NCBI RefSeq assembly: GCF_000002985.6
Contig: NC_003284.9
Coordinates: 8,742,001-8,806,000, forward strand
From: Caenorhabditis elegans
Taxonomy: Eukaryota > Nematoda > Chromadorea > Rhabditida > Rhabditidae
Direction of reading: 5' to 3'
DNA: 64,000 nucleotides
This document shows, one piece after another, positions 1-12,688 of the stretch. Position 1 is the first letter of the stretch, and each line of letters starts with the position of its first letter. Below the pieces are notes generated by a model. The model was not told the DNA's origin and searched no databases. It saw only the letters and a list, made by a program, of their open reading frames with translations. Both the position numbers and the translations under genes were made by a program.

Positions 1-136
1 GCCGCCGCGCCGCTCTCACATGGAAGCCCTACTCTGGAGACTGAGAAAAAGTCAGAATCCTAACAACTTTTACTCTAGTGACGTTTTAACGCAGACAGAA
101 CGTGATTTGATTAGTTTAAGAATGAGGTGAAAATTT

Positions 137-977
137 CTAAGAATAAATTGCGCTGATGACTAAAGCGACCTGAAAATTTTCAAATATTTCGGTTAACAAC
201 ACAGGTTTTATTCACTCTTTTGTGAGGAACATATTACGTCGTCATGTTTAGAAACTTGGCAGAATCGGGGTTGCGGTCCAGCCCATCTTACCCCATTTAC
301 CAGGCATAGTTTTGGAATCCTCATCCCCAACGTAATTGTTACTCTCTGATACGACTAAATTTTCAATCCGAGTAAAAGTAACTTACAAAAAACTCTCGTT
401 TCCACCTTGCGTAATCTTCCTGAAGAAGTGAATAAACACGTTCATTTGGTGATTGAAGTCCCATCGTGCGTTGCATCATCATATTTTGTACAAAAAACGG
501 ATTTGGAAAAAATGGAGCTTGTAACAACGGAGGACCCATTTGTGGTATGCCTCCGGTGATTGACATTGGAAAACCTGGTGGCTGCTGAATAGTTGGTGCT
601 GGTGTCGTGGTTTCATATGTATCAACTGGTTCTGCTTTTATTTCCCTCATTTGAAACTGCATATTATGAGCAGGACGTTTGTTCATAGGGCCTTCATAGA
701 TTACAAGGTCTGGTGATCCGAGCGGCATCAGTCTGACTGGCTCAGTGATTGGGTACACCTCCGCACATTTTCTCACACGTTTTTTTGCAGGTTGTTTCGG
801 TTTCTTTGTTGTAGTTGTTGGAGCGGACTGACCGGGAAGTGAAAACTGAGCGAGTTGGGGCAAAAGTGGAATTATAGGCGGCAAAAGGGGTCCCATTGAC
901 AAGAGGTTTTTTGGAAAATCGGGGAGAAGCGGGATTTGAGGTAGCTGTGGAATTACATTCATCAAGCTTGAAGACAT
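137..977 (-). CDS. Proline-rich protein of unknown function, 3' end uncertain
   Basis: Not recognised. The solid part is one exon, 387-977, of 197 codons. It starts at the ATG at 977-975. An in-frame TGA lies two codons upstream, and a splice-acceptor-like T-run ending in AG sits about 14 nt before the ATG, so the mRNA could be trans-spliced there. The protein is rich in Pro, Leu and Gln. It has a basic patch (KKPKQPAKKRVRK, about residues 60-72) that could act as a nuclear signal, and an IKAEPVD stretch resembling a SUMO-acceptor site (psi-K-x-E). The exon ends at a good GTAAGT donor (386-381). Joining to an acceptor at 170-172 adds ten hydrophobic residues and a stop at 137-139 (207 aa). 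Two other 3' continuations are possible, through the open frame at about 200-345 or an acceptor near 46 that would run off the window. A nuclear or regulatory role is only inferred. Confidence 0.6.
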
Positions 978-3900
978 CACTCAGCTATTTCTAAAAAAAA
1001 TGGAATCGTGGTATGTGTTTTATGAAATTTATCACACAGAAATACGAAAATGAAAATGAGTAGATAGGAAACTAGTGGAGCATATTATTAATCAAAAGCT
1101 CATACTGCAACGCAAGCCGTTAATTGAGGGTATAATACTTTGCTCACTGACAGCTCTAGACACATTATTATTTAATGAAAAGTGAAGGAGCTTTAAATAA
1201 TATTTTTTACAGCTTTATTTTGAAGAGTTTCATATGTAAGGTAATTCGATGCTTACAAAATTAAAAGAGCAACAAAAAGTACAACAATTGCTCGACTGAG
1301 TTTGATTGAGGAAGTTTTCTTTTTCAAATGTACGCATTTTATGAGAATTTCTAGATTTATTTCTATTACCCATTAAACACTCAATAACAAAATTAAAAAA
1401 AAAAATGTCGAGAAAACAATTACTTTATGATTACTCACGACATTCAAATCGGAGCCAGAGTCCAAATTGGAGCTATGAAGATGTGGAAGGGAAGAAATGG
1501 GAACTGAACAATGGTTTGGAAAAGACGGGGAATATGGTTTCGCAATCATAAAGTTAATTCGATTTTATGTTTCCCACTTTTTGGGGAGTTCCAAAGCAAA
1601 AGAACAAAGAAAATAAGAAAAGCCAAAGAGCAACTATCTGGAAAAATGCAATATAATGTTTCTACTGTATGACTGCTGTGAACTCCAAAAAGGAAATACA
1701 TTTTTAAAACAAGCAAACTTCTACAAAATAGTACAATTTAAACGCTACGATGTGCAAAAAACTATAAAGGAAAGACATTTACAAATGAAAAATTAGGAAA
1801 ATCACACAAATCCACAAAACCATAGTTCCCCAGCCGAAGTGTTTACCAGGATATTCCGTATAATTTACTTCATTAAAAAATAAAGAGAACTGATAGTTTA
1901 TTATTACTAAAATTCAAAAGAAATATGTAGAAACGAAAAAAATGTTTTACACCATACCTATGTCCTAATTTTTTTGTTTTGATTTCAGTATATATATCTT
2001 CTTCTATTTTTCTATATGTCAATTTGAATTAACGAAACATAGTTTAAAGAATACAATTTTTCATGCAATTTTCTCTGATACTCGAACAATTATAAACAAA
2101 ATGGAACTTTTGACAATTTTTCTTTTTGCTTGGTTTGGTCGATCACGGTTCTGTGATTACGTTTTGTGTGCACGACTAAAGATGTGATAGAAAAATTAGC
2201 ATGAATTAGAAAAATGTCAGAAGAACATTATTTTCAAAAGTCTGACTCAGCCAACCTATTATTAGATATTGAGAAATGATGTCTCACATTAGAACAAAAC
2301 AAATCGTTGAATAATCTGGAAATTCATACACATATGTGGGAAAGGGGAACTCTGATTGAGGATTAATCAAGTGAAAAGGATTTAGACTACAGATAATCCT
2401 TAGGCGAAAAAAAATCTCTAAAACATGCAGCGTCTGAAATGGCAAAAAATAGGATGAGCGTCACACGATGGCATTAGTAGCAGGATGAGTAGATTTTTGA
2501 AATGTGGAAATAAAGGGTATGGGTGAGTTGATTTCAGATTGATTCTGATCAAAATTTGTTTTAGTTTCTTAATACGTGCTCTGGTTCCTCCTTTCCTGAC
2601 GTTTTTTTTAAAAGCAGAAAATCAGAAAAGCAGAAAATGACAAAATAAATAAATGTCATTCTAGTCGACTACGTAAATGAAAATTTGTATATTGACAGAG
2701 AAGAGAATAAGAATCACGTGTATTCTATTTCCTTTATTAATCAGAAAACTCTAAATTTCACTCTCTTCTTTGAAATTCCACATGCAAATTTGAGTGAATT
2801 GTGAGCTCTAAGTTTGAGTCAGATAACGTTTCTTAGAAACACGAAAAAACGCGGAAAGAGGTGACACCAAAATTGGATGACTTTTATGGATTCGGAGCAA
2901 CACATGAAATGGTTGACTGGGGCCCGTAAAAATAATAAAAACCAACAGCAGTTTATAGCTCCTCACTATCGGCGTGCAAACATCGATTCTCTTATTTTTC
3001 AATGCCGGTTAAAAACGAAAAGATGTCTGTTGGTCACAAATCAGTTAAAAAAACAATTTTTTTTGTAAATTTTTTTGTACCAGCTCACGAAAAAATTATG
3101 GATTTGAAATTATTCAAAAAAACAATTTTTAATAGAAAATCAAAGAAAAAGAAAAAAAAAAATTTATTCACGCTGTTAAAAATGCATCTTTTTGAAAAAA
3201 CAGTATTGTTTAATTGACAAATTTGAAACGAGTCTCCGACCCAAACTCCGCCGGCCCCAAAGACATAGGCGATCAGCTGTTCCGGTCTGGACCAGGTAGG
3301 GTACATACTATTGCTGAACTCAAAAGCTGTTGGATTTTAGACAATAACCAAATCTACGAAAAATAAAGGTGTTTAAAATTAATTATTTTCAGACTACGCA
3401 AAATTGTGAACATACTCATCTCCAAATCTCCAAATGCAATCTCTAAAACAATAAAGAAAAGTAGTAAAACATGCATCAAAAGTTAGAAAACTAAACATGC
3501 AACTATCGAAATACGCTGAATTCGTTCAAAAAACGTTCTTTTCCCATGGTGCAATAAAGATTGGTGCGTGAGATTTCCGAAAACGTGAGGTTCTGATGTA
3601 TTTTGTTTTGACATTATATCATTTGTCTGACTAATTCCAGTTGATTAACATTAATCCGATAAACAATGATGCAAGTTATTTTTGGAATAAAATGCAAATG
3701 AAGCCTTGATTTAAGACTTTAATTCGGATAGGATAGACACCTTGATCAGAAAAAGCTGACTGAAACCCTCAAAATTATGACGAGGTTTCGAGAAGATAAA
3801 ATAAATGCGTATGTGTCTAGGATCATGAGAGATTGCATTTTATCCGCATGCAATTATATAGGTTCAAGTTCTCTTTGGAAAGGGAGGGAGTTGATTTCTA

Positions 3901-4820
3901 TGGTACTTTTGTCTCTTTAAAACTCTCATCTGTAATCTGTAAAAATCTGTAAAACTGTAATCTGTAAAATTTAACTTTTTAGCTTTGAGTTCTTAGACGT
4001 AGCAAAGTATATTACAAAGTATCTGATAATGAAAATTGTTTTTACGTTTAAAATAAGTATACAAATAAAATAATAACACATTCAATTAAAAAATGTGCGT
4101 TTATTGTACACAAGTACAAATTTTCTTGTTGACGTAAAAAAAATCACCCTAGCGGAAATGAAGTGTAAGTCTCGAATTTGAATTTGAATTTATTTATTTA
4201 ACTTTGGAAAAGATAGAAAAAAAATAATTCGAATATTTTAAAACAAAAACAGATTATAGAAAAATAACACGACTAGAATGATCAGTTTCATAACACAAAA
4301 TAAATAAGAATAGGCAACTACACCTCAGATTTCCTCAAATTTCCGTTTGATTTAACAAGAATTGTTTAGACATCTTCAAATTTGAAAAATGTTAACTTAA
4401 TGTAATTTGTGTTTCTGATTTTTCGATAAAATAATAATTTAAAAAAAAGAAGATAGTAGGCAATTCATGTAGTACTTATGTATGTAATATTTACATATTT
4501 ATATTATAAAAAAGTAACATTTAAAAAATTCTTATTTGAACTGATTGTGAATAAATGTTTAGTAATGTTTAGCAACAAGTTGTAGGTTTTCTAGAACACA
4601 CATTTAAAAATTGAAATTTTTTTTTAAATTATAAAAATTAGGTACTCTAATACAGATGCCGTTTAATTTTTCCGGTAAATGCGATAGTCTGTCATTTTTT
4701 CTATTTTTGTCAATTAAGAAAACCAATAATTTACTAAACGGCAAGTGCCGTCCTTCCCTACTTTTGATTGTGTAAGAACTTGATTGTGTAAGTAAACTTT
4801 TATGTTTTTTAACTACCCCA
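978..4820. other. AT-rich intergenic DNA
   Basis: About 3.8 kb between two minus-strand genes. The open frames here (for example about 2808-3306) are short, overlap on both strands, and lack convincing splice context or codon bias. Small local repeats are visible, such as a CTGTAA-type reiteration near 3928-3970 and a GAATTT reiteration near 4176-4195. The part nearest 978 presumably holds the promoter or trans-splice region of the left-edge gene. I see no other gene. Confidence 0.6.
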
Positions 4821-4861
4821 CAGATTTCCAATGCACAATATTTATTCAGGTTAAAAGCCCA
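4821..4861. repeat. Left copy of direct repeat flanking the tandem array
   Basis: A 41-bp segment starting CAGATTTCCAATGCACA and ending in GGTTAAAAGCCCA directly abuts the first array copy. A near-identical copy lies at 6427-6468, just after the last unit. The segment is not inside the internal repeat units. Confidence 0.9.
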
Positions 4862-6421
4862 ACAATATTCCAGTAGGTACAAGAAGCTTCACGTAGATAC
4901 AGAAATAGTACATTTTCAGCCCTACCTTTTAGTGCGTATTTTATTATTCAATGAAAACTACCATTTATAGGCAAAAATAGATGGATTTTCCAAACTTTGA
5001 AAATTCATAAATCTCTTCAAAGTAATTTTTTTTGAAATGTCTTTCAGAAACTTTGTAGTAAATTTTAAGCTCTTTTAGAATTTACCAACAATATTCCAGT
5101 AGGTACAAGAAGCTTCACGTAGTTACAGAAATAGTACATTTTCAGCCCTACCTTTTAGTGCGTATTTTATTATTTAATGAAAACTACCATTTATAGTCAA
5201 AAATAGATGGATTTTCCAAATTTTGAAAATTCATAAATCTCTTCAAAGTAACTTTTTTTGAAATGTCTTTCAGAAACATTGTAGTAAATTTTAAGCTCTT
5301 TTAGCATTTACCAACAATATTCCAGTAGGTACAAGAAGCTTCACGTAGTTACAGAAATAGTACATTTTCAGCCCTACCTTTTAGTGCGTATTTTATTATT
5401 CAATAAAAACTACCATTATAGGCAAAATAGATGGATTTTCCAAACTTTGAAAATTCATAAATCTCTTCAAAGTAACTTTTTTTGAAATGTCTTTCAGAAA
5501 TTTTGTAGTAAATTTTAAGCTCTTTTAGAATTTACCAACAATATTCCAGTAGGTACAAGAAGCTTCACGTAGTTACAGAAATAGTACATTTTCAGCCCTA
5601 CCTTTTAGTGCGTATTTTATTATTCAATGAAAACTACCATTTATGGGCAAAAATAGATGGATTTTCCAAACTTTGAAAATTCATAAATCTCTTCAAAGTA
5701 ACTTTTTTTGAAATGTCTTTCAGAAACTTTGTAGTAAATTTTAAGCTCTTTTAGCATTTACCAACAATATTCCAGTAGGTACAAGAAGCTTCACGTAGTT
5801 ACAGAAATAGTACATTTTCAGCCCTACCTTTTAGTGCGTATTTTATTATTCAATAAAAACTACCATTTATAGGCAAAATAGATGGATTTTCCAAACTTTG
5901 AAAATTCATAAATCTCTTCAAAGTAACTTTTTTTGAAATGTCTTTCAGAAATTTTGTAGTAAATTTTAAGCTCTTTTAGAATATACCAACAATATTCCAG
6001 TAGGTACAAGAAGCTTCACGTAGTTACAAAAATAGTACATTTTCAGCCCTACCTTTTAGTGCGTATTTTATTATTCAATGAAAACTACCATTTATACGCA
6101 AAAAGTAGAGGGATTTTCCAAACTTTGAAAATTCATAAATCTCTTCAAAGTAATTTTTTTTTGAAATGTCTTTCAGAAACTTTGTAGTAAATTTTAAGTT
6201 CTTTTAGAATTTACCAACAATATTCCAGTAGGTACAAGAAGCTTCACGTAGTTACAGAAATAGTACATTTTCAGCCCTACCTTTTAGTGCGTATTTTATT
6301 ATTCAATGAAAACTGCCATTTATAGGCAAAAATAGATGGATTTTCCAAACTTTGAAAATTCATAAATCTCTTCAAAGTAACTTTTTTTGAAATGTCTTTT
6401 AGAAACTTTGTAGTAAAACTT
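4861..6421. repeat. Tandem array, seven copies of a ~225-bp unit
   Basis: The anchor AACAATATTCCAGTAGGTAC recurs at 4861, 5087, 5313, 5537, 5763, 5988 and 6216, giving spacings of 226, 226, 224, 226, 225 and 228 bp. The last copy stops at about 6421. Copies differ by scattered single-base changes and one-base indels. Each unit carries an AAGCTTCACGTAG segment, a TTTTCAGCCCTACC segment and a TTTGAAATGTCTTTCAG segment. No unit encodes a sustained protein. The array lies downstream of asns-2. Confidence 0.95.
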
Positions 6422-6426
6422 TGTAG

Positions 6427-6468
6427 CAGATTTCCAATGCACATTTATTTATTCAGGTTAAAAGCCCA
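6427..6468. repeat. Right copy of direct repeat flanking the tandem array
   Basis: Near-identical to 4821-4861, with a one-base difference in length in the T-rich middle. It starts CAGATTTCCAATGCACA and ends GGTTAAAAGCCCA. Together the two copies bracket the array. Confidence 0.9.
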
Positions 6469-6609
6469 GAAAAAGCGTAACTAAAAGGTATTTTTGAAAA
6501 ATACATCGAAATGATTAATCATGGTCTCCTCCCATAAAGCGATAGAAAGTTTAAAAATGGGGATATGAAATAAGGAATGTGCTGTGTCATGACATGAAGA
6601 GCTCAGTTA

Positions 6610-8862
6610 TTATGCTTGTGGTCGGCATTGTTCAATGTGATGTTGACTGATTGCAGATTTGTTGTTGCAGAATTCGTCTCCAATGTTGTGAGCAGAGTTC
6701 TCATGGACCAATGATGCTCTTCCTAAAAGGTAATGTTTATATAGAAAGACTATATATTGTTCAACAAACCTGATGGATCTTGGTTCTTTTGCCATTTTGG
6801 AATCCATTTTCTGACAGTGAGAGCCGCTTGCTCAGATGGGAACTGCTCGTGGAAGATCTTTCTCATGTAGAATGCTTCCTTACTGTGTGGAGTATTGTGT
6901 GGGAAAAGCTTAGAGGCTTGAGAGAATTCCTTGTCGGTAATTTTAGCAGCACAGTACTTCATGAGAGTGTCAATCCAGCTGTATCCAACTCCGTCGGAGA
7001 ACTGTTCTTTTTGTCTCCACAAAATCTCATCAGGCAGATATGGGTATTGGTCCGTGTTGAAAGCTGATCGGAGAACAAACTTCTCGCAGTTTCTCCCATC
7101 TTCAAGTTTTTGTGGGCGCTTAAATGCAGGGTCCAAACTGACTGCAGCCTCAACAAATGCTTTATCCAGGAATGGAACACGAACTTCGACTGAGTGAGCC
7201 ATCGAAGACTTGTCAGCACGAAGACAATCAGATGTGTAGAGATGAAGAACACGATCGATGGTTTCCTTTTGAAAGTCCTCATCGGATGGGGCATTGTGGA
7301 AGTAGAGATATCCACCGAAGATTTCATCAGCTCCTTCTCCAGAAAGAACAACTTTGATTCCCAATTTCCTGATTTCTTCGGAGAGGAAGTACATTGGAGT
7401 AGAAGCACGAATGGATGTGACATCATAAGACTCAAGATGCCAAATAAGCTTACGCAGGTTCTTGATACCTTCCTTAAAACATATTTGTGAATTTTGTTAT
7501 TTCGAATTGAAGAAACACATACCTCAATGCTGAAATAGAACTCATGATGAGTAGTTCCAATAAACTTTGCAACTTTTCTAGCAGCCACAACATCTGGGGA
7601 GTTGTGATCGACACCAATGGAGAACGAGTGAACGGCCATTCCTCTCCTTTTCATTTCTCTTGAAGCAATTGAAGAGACCAGACTGGAATCAAGTCCTCCC
7701 GAGAGCAAAACTCCAATTGGTGCATCGGACATTAATCTCTTGTGGACTGAAGCTATCATGGTTTTTTGGAGAAGTTTGAGGTCCAATGGATGGATCGCTT
7801 TTCTGAAGTCGAACCATTCTGGGTTGAAATAGCGAACGAATCCCGTTTTAGGAGTGTAGTAGTGCCCGGGTGGGAACGATTCTATTTTGTTATCTCCGCA
7901 ACTATCTTCCAAGCACTTCATCTCGTTACTGTAATATTAAATGTTAAGAAATAATCCTTTCATTGTTAATTTTTACCTGAAGAAGTATCTTCCATCGTCA
8001 TCAATTCCGTAGTACATTTGTTTTACGCCAAGTGGGTCACGAGCAGCAAGGAAATCTCCATCGCAACAAAGAACAAATGCAAAAACTCCATCAAGAAGGT
8101 TGCAGATGTGTCCGTCACGGTATTTCTCGTACAAGAAAATAATAACCTGAAACAAATTGTATCTTGTGTGAAGTTATTTCTAACTGTTAAGTACCTCTGA
8201 ATCGCAATGGGTTTTCAAATTGTATTTCTTCAGCTCGGTGTCACGGAGTTCTTGATGGTTGTAGATTTCACCGTTGTGTATAACCTGAAATAACCAATGT
8301 GCAACAAAAATCTTTGTGCCTAGGTGCTAAGGTGTGTCTGGGGGTCATTAATATCAGCACAAAGAACACGGCGTGTGTTGTGTTACACTTTTCGCTTATC
8401 TTAGGAGGAGGAGAAGTGATACACTAATGATAACAAGCGATAAGAACTAATTGTACTTTGACTACTAATGGGAAATCACGTGAAATACGGTTTACTAATT
8501 TAACATTAGAGAAGTGTACTAATAGCGGAACATAATGCACATCGATATACTCATATAGCTTGAAAAAGAAAAACAATTATGGAATATTTGTACCTGACGG
8601 TTTGGGGCTGTTCCTTGAAGTGGTTGAACAACACCTAGATCCATAATGGCTAGACGCTCGTGGACTAGTATATCTCCAGTCTTCGTGTCTTGGTAGCATC
8701 CACTGAAGTCCGGTCCACGATGGTGTTGTCTTCTAAAATTTGAAACAGTTTGTCTATACATGTACCTTACAACTCTTACCTGGACAACTTGCGAGCCTCA
8801 TCTAGGTCGTACTTTGGCTTGTTTTTGCATGTTTGTTGGCAAATTGAGAATACGCCGCACAT
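6610..8862 (-). CDS. asns-2: Asparagine synthetase (glutamine-hydrolysing)
   Basis: Makes asparagine from aspartate, ATP and glutamine-derived ammonia in the cytosol. Seven exons with matching phases (8780-8862, 8594-8732, 8195-8284, 7977-8146, 7523-7928, 6770-7472, 6610-6722) encode 567 aa, close to the roughly 560 aa usual for animal enzymes. The start MCGVFS leaves the nucleophilic Cys2 of the class II glutaminase domain. HHRGPDFSG, NGEIYNH and DGVFAFVL follow. The synthetase domain has the PP-loop SGGLDSS at about 237-243 and SGEGADE at about 340-346, then LRADKSSMAHSVEVRVPFLD and EILWRQKEQFSDG. No catalytic residue appears lost. A TTTTGTGTTCAG acceptor about 50 nt before the ATG suggests SL1 trans-splicing or a 5'UTR intron. 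The symbol rests on recognising the X-linked C. elegans paralogue; the family call is secure. Confidence 0.95.
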
Positions 8863-10572
8863 GGTGAGAGTTATTCGTTGAGGAATCCAAGAGGGAAACG
8901 GGTAGGCAGCACTGAACACAAAATAAAGTGTGAGTGATGATAGTTTTGGAGCAACGGACCGTCCTTTTTAAAGGCCTCTTGGCCGTCGAAAAATGGGCGG
9001 GCCGTGAGGCGGGCCGACGGCGGCAACCTGATGCAAGAACATAATCAAACGCAATCGGCCGGGCCTTGTCTGCTGCCTCTTTCTCTCGCGTAGTCTCTAG
9101 CGTTTTCCTGCCACCCGCCGGGGTCTTGCTTGTTTCCCTGTGAGAGGCGAACCATTATGTCGGCCTGGAACAAAAACATACTGAAAAATGATAAATTGGC
9201 TTAAAAACAGACATCTCCCATTACTAAATACTTAAAATCAGATAAAAACATGGCGTCGGTGTGTCTGTTACCTTGTTTTCGAAGAAAAAAGTTCTTGAAA
9301 TCCAAAGTTTGGCGGAACTAGAAGAGAACTGAAATCTCAAAAAAACTTGTGAAGGGGGAGGCATTTGGGTACATCTTGTCTTGAAAAAAATAACTGAGGT
9401 TTTCAATACTTACAATGAATGATGGATTGCGGGAAGTCGAATTCTCGTTCTATAGTACAGAGATGTTGAAATGTAATGACATCGCTCCTAGACATGAATA
9501 GCTTCTATTAATTTTTGGCTGTGAGTTATTTGTTTTTTTTTCTGATTTAGAAAACCCAAAGTGAGATATTCTCGGACAGTTTAAAAGTAACGTTTTAAAT
9601 ATACTTTTGATGGTTAATCATACACGTTTGTTGCTCCATTACTGGTTCTGAAACCTGATCTTTTTAATCAGATCTAAAAAGTTCTTCATGGCTCATGCTC
9701 ATTAAATTGTATGCTTGAAATGCAAGTGTTGTCATTTGTTCTTAAATATTTAAATGATTTCTTCTTACAATTAAGAAGTCTTTAAAAAAGTGTCCGGCAA
9801 TTTAAGCAAACTCCGATAAATCTGTACTACGCATTTCCAATAAAGTAAACACACAACGTATAATTTTTACCAGTGATGAAAATTATCAAACTTCTTATGG
9901 GTACACGGAATGAGCACTATATACAAAATGAGACATTTCAGATTGTAGAAATTTAGTCAAAGATCAGTTTAATATCTTTCGTGAACCGTTCTTTGTAGCC
10001 GACGTAGCGATGTTCTCGTGCTGTTTTTTTTTTCACTTCTTGTTCCTACCAGACCTACTCATGGTGCCATATGAGCCATTAACTCGTCTTTATCTTTTTG
10101 CACAATCTCATCTCTGACATCAACGGCTTTCATGAGTAGACAAGGAAGAGGTCCAATCAAATAACTTGTCGCTTCCGAAACCAAAACATGAAAACCAAGT
10201 GTAAACAGGGATAAAAGTTGGTTGGGTGGAAGAGTCAACTATTTTTTGAAATATTTTTGGGTTGACCTTAAGTTTATCTCGTGTTGTTTTCCGGTTACAA
10301 TATTTCCATGGTTAAAAAGTGTTTTCGCAGTATGTTGTCAGAATTATTGGTATAAGTTCAAGTTCAAATCAATTTATCAGTCTATACGTACCCTTTGGCT
10401 GAAAAATAATTCTGATTTTTTAGTTGCAAAATATCAAGGAGCAGTTTGTTAAGTAGGTATCGAGTGTGGCATGTTCACACTAGAACAGTGAAAATTTGTT
10501 TTTTTCTTCAATTTTCTTATTGGGCGTTTTTGATTGCGCGCAACTCTTTCCTGTTGTTTACTGTTGCTTCCA
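8863..10572. promoter_or_regulatory. asns-2 upstream region
   Basis: The first 300 bp next to asns-2 are unusually GC-rich for this window. On the minus strand they contain a TTTAAAAAGG TATA-like stretch near 8966-8975. A TGATGCAAG site lies at 9029-9037, about 170 bp before the start codon. The rest, to 10572, is AT-rich without a supported gene. Short frames such as 9224-9406 and 10222-10452 look random. Confidence 0.55.
9029..9037 (+). promoter_or_regulatory. ATF4/C-EBP composite-type site (TGATGCAAG)
   Basis: The sequence TGATGCAAG fits the amino-acid response or CARE pattern TGATGxAAx bound by ATF4-C/EBP dimers. A comparable site drives stress induction of ASNS in mammals. Here it sits in the GC-rich proximal region upstream of asparagine synthetase. 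Presence of the motif is seen; its function is inferred from family knowledge. Confidence 0.5.
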
Positions 10573-11955
10573 ATGCTATCCGCAGTGCACCATGGTTCAC
10601 CTTATGATGGTTTGATCTTCACTTCTTCCTACTTCCAAACCCCTATTTACTCTTATTATTCTGGACTTTCTATCTTGATAACAGGACATTATGTTCGAGT
10701 GACGTGAGAAACGAGATACGATGAGAGAAGAGAAGAAACAAGGGTATTCCCCAGTACGGGGGATTCCCCATTCACTATCCGATCACTACACGTGACCTTA
10801 TCTAGAAGAAGTATAGAATGTGGAGACGCAGAGAACCACCAACAATCTTTGAGGATCAACCTGATTATTAATATAGTGTCACGTTGTGGCCTTGTCTCAT
10901 TTACATACGCGTAGTTGGAAGATCAAACAATTAGAAACAGGAACACTCGTCGTTGACAACGAATTGTTGACAGAAGACGGCATCAAGAAAATTCCAGAAA
11001 ACACCGTTAATGTTAGTTTTCGAATGAAAAGATTATTCAGCGAGTGTTCGGCAAAAACATACTCTAATGGAACATCTCCGCACAATTCAACTTCATATAA
11101 TGCTTGAGTAGTTTTGTTTCAGATTAATTTTTTGTGCTTACTCCAAATTTTGTCCCAAATCTGTCCTTAACTCATTCACACCCACTGTTTTAATTGTTCA
11201 AAAAATTAACTTACTTTGAAATACTCTCACCCCAAACTAATCCTAGAGAATTTGCATTTTTGTATTACCAAAGAAAAGTGGTATCAGTAAAAAATCTAAA
11301 GGATAGTAGAAAAAATTTTGATATGTAGAAAAACGTTTTACGCTCATCCACAGAGAATATTTTGAATTCTTTAAAAGTGATGTTTAAGTTTGGTTTCAGC
11401 GAGTCAAAAGGTTAAAAAACTCCCGGATACATGCAAAGTAGGGAAAATCTAAAAATCTAAAAATGCAAAATTAATTATAACCTAAAAATTAACAATTGCT
11501 GCCATATGTGGGTTTCTGAGTTTTGCAATGTCTATTTTTCTAAACTTCTCTATGACTTTTTCTATTCTTTTTAATGCTGAAAAAGTAACAACATTGGAAG
11601 TTTGAGACCACCTTTACTGCTAGATGCAAGCATTTTTCATTTATTTTTTTATCACTTTAAATGGTCACTGTAACTTTCTGTAGTTTTTCATTCACACCTT
11701 GCAATCAAAAATTGTGATTTTAGATTTTTGATTACCTTAATTTCTGTTAGTAAATCAACAACTTTGATAAATAGAGTCTACTCGTGTATCACGTTTCACT
11801 GCACTCACCAATTATGTTTCGCCTAAACATTTCTCCTAAACATCAACAATTTTCAGTTACCTGATCCGTCAGGACCACCACTGTCACCTCTACTTAACCT
11901 CAAAAACAAAGTCACTCGTGTCAAAACCTCTACGACACGTGTTGCCATCTCTTGA
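10573..11955 (+). CDS. Candidate three-exon gene, unknown protein of 108 aa
   Basis: Not recognised. Three open segments join with consistent phase: 10573-10703 (ATG start, GTGAGA donor), 10915-11011 (donor AAT/GTTAGT) and 11857-11955 (strong TTTTCAG acceptor, TGA stop). The last exon reads LPDPSGPPLSPLLNL then a basic tail ending TTRVAIS. Weak points are the poor acceptor CGCGTAG before exon 2 and an 845-nt second intron. Exons 2 and 3 look better than exon 1. It would be transcribed away from asns-2, and its end would converge on the CUB-like gene. Treat as a prediction needing transcript support. Confidence 0.35.
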
Positions 11956-12688
11956 AAATCTGGAAGGAGCGGAATTGTTAGGTGTTTGTTTGGCGGGTGA
12001 CACAAAAACACCAAGAATCATTAAGGCACGACAATTCCTGCAATTTTTTGGAAATTAAAATCTAAAAGGGGTTTCCCAAACCGAAAATAAGAAATTCTTG
12101 TTTTTCTATGTTCTTATATTCTCAAGTAGTATTATAGTTTGATGATTGATTTGGAAAGTATATAAATTGTGTGCTTTGTATTGTTTTTTGTCAAAACTAA
12201 ATGAATAATTTGATGTTGAACAACACAATTTTCGAAAATGTGAATAAATAGATAATTCTTAAAATTATTAGGTGGGTATAGATATTTAAAACAAAAACGC
12301 ATAGCAGTTGGACGCCATCTAAAATTACTTTAATAAAGCTGCAATTTTTATCATAGTTCATCTTGCTCTTTCTATATATCACATGATCTAAATATAGTGT
12401 TGGCAAAATTGTTCTTCTCGTCGGTTCTTTTTTCCCAGAGTTTATTGTGGTTTCTCTATATCTCTCAATTATTTTCACAGTTTTTCTTGTTCTGTTTCTC
12501 TAGAACCCAATGAGTTGATAACACATTTTCCTTCACAATTTCTCTGTTTTCTAAAGATTGTTGACAACTGTGTCTTTTCCATTTTTATTACTCTGGAAAA
12601 AAAGATAATATGATATGGAGAGAGGATATTTTTGATTTAGAATGTGATCTCATTGGAAGGGAAGGATTTTGTCCTCTTTTTGTTTCTT
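11956..12688. other. Intergenic, no gene seen
   Basis: AT-rich stretch between the candidate plus-strand gene and the stop codon of the CUB-like gene. It presumably contains the 3'UTR of the latter. The open frame at 12197-12478 has no splice or codon support. Confidence 0.5.

Noticed and set aside
4604..4882. 92-codon minus frame at the edge of the tandem array
   Set aside because: AT-rich with no splice context, and it runs into the repeat boundary.
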